From JBCCEV01 sp039030125 (GTDB taxonomy: Bacteria > Pseudomonadota > Gammaproteobacteria > Ga0077536), in NCBI GenBank assembly GCA_039030125.1, contig JBCCEV010000201.1, positions 1 through 6,224 on the forward strand: a DNA stretch of 6,224 bases, given 5' to 3'. Positions 6,198-6,224 of the stretch are shown here, piece after piece (within the stretch, counting starts at the first letter, position 1; each line of letters starts with the position of its first letter). The notes under the pieces are model-generated. The model searched no databases, was not told the DNA's origin, and saw nothing but the letters and a program-made list of their open reading frames with translations. A program made the translations under genes and the position numbers.

Positions 6198-6224
6198 ATG
6201 GCTGCTCGTGGACCGCTTGTTGGC
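6198..6224 (+). CDS. Start of a gene, possibly a CaiB/BaiF-type CoA-transferase (partial)
   Basis: Only nine codons are in the window, reading MAARGPLVG. A short basic or polar lead followed by GPLxG is the common opening of CaiB/BaiF (family III) acyl-CoA transferases, where it precedes a strand of the type VRVLDL. That the region codes is supported by the strong Shine-Dalgarno at 6186-6191. The family assignment rests on a handful of residues and is tentative. If correct, the enzyme would move CoA between organic acids and would fit a catabolic role together with the upstream hydrolase. Confidence 0.4.

Overview
The window looks like a chromosomal segment from a Gram-negative bacterium, most likely a proteobacterium and perhaps an alphaproteobacterium. 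I infer this from the moderately high G+C (judged by eye), the dense coding with short gaps, and the gene families present: a DUF1538 membrane protein, a TPR plus GT9-like glycosyltransferase, EthD, and an apparent CaiB/BaiF acyl-CoA transferase start. No ribosomal or other phylogenetic marker is present, so the taxonomic guess is weak. I see no tRNA, rRNA, CRISPR array, insertion sequence or phage gene.

Left part (1-3594). A DUF1538 polytopic membrane protein runs leftward off the window edge. Divergent to it are two plus-strand genes about 60 bases apart: an alpha/beta serine hydrolase (715-1593), then a 646-residue protein (1654-3594) with an N-terminal TPR superhelix and a C-terminal GT-B fold glycosyltransferase domain of the GT9/heptosyltransferase-like type. 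The divergent gap carries a perfect 7-bp inverted repeat.

Right part (3568-6224). A minus-strand pair, an EthD-family small protein (5147 to 4839) followed by an MFS exporter (4752 to 3568), converges on the glycosyltransferase gene, with the two 3' ends overlapping by 27 bp. Divergent from the EthD gene, across a 58-bp gap, is a second alpha/beta hydrolase (5206-6129). It is followed by the first codons of a gene whose N-terminus resembles CaiB/BaiF CoA-transferases and which has a strong Shine-Dalgarno.

How they fit together (inference): the EthD + MFS / hydrolase + CoA-transferase divergon looks like a small catabolic or detoxification module for an unknown organic acid, ester or ring-cleavage product. 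The hydrolase + TPR-glycosyltransferase pair may belong to surface glycan or protein glycosylation. No substrate can be read from the sequence. Nothing here is clearly a new defence or mobile system. The points most worth a second look are the divergent catabolic-looking module, the hydrolase with non-standard catalytic motifs, and the TPR-GT9 fusion.
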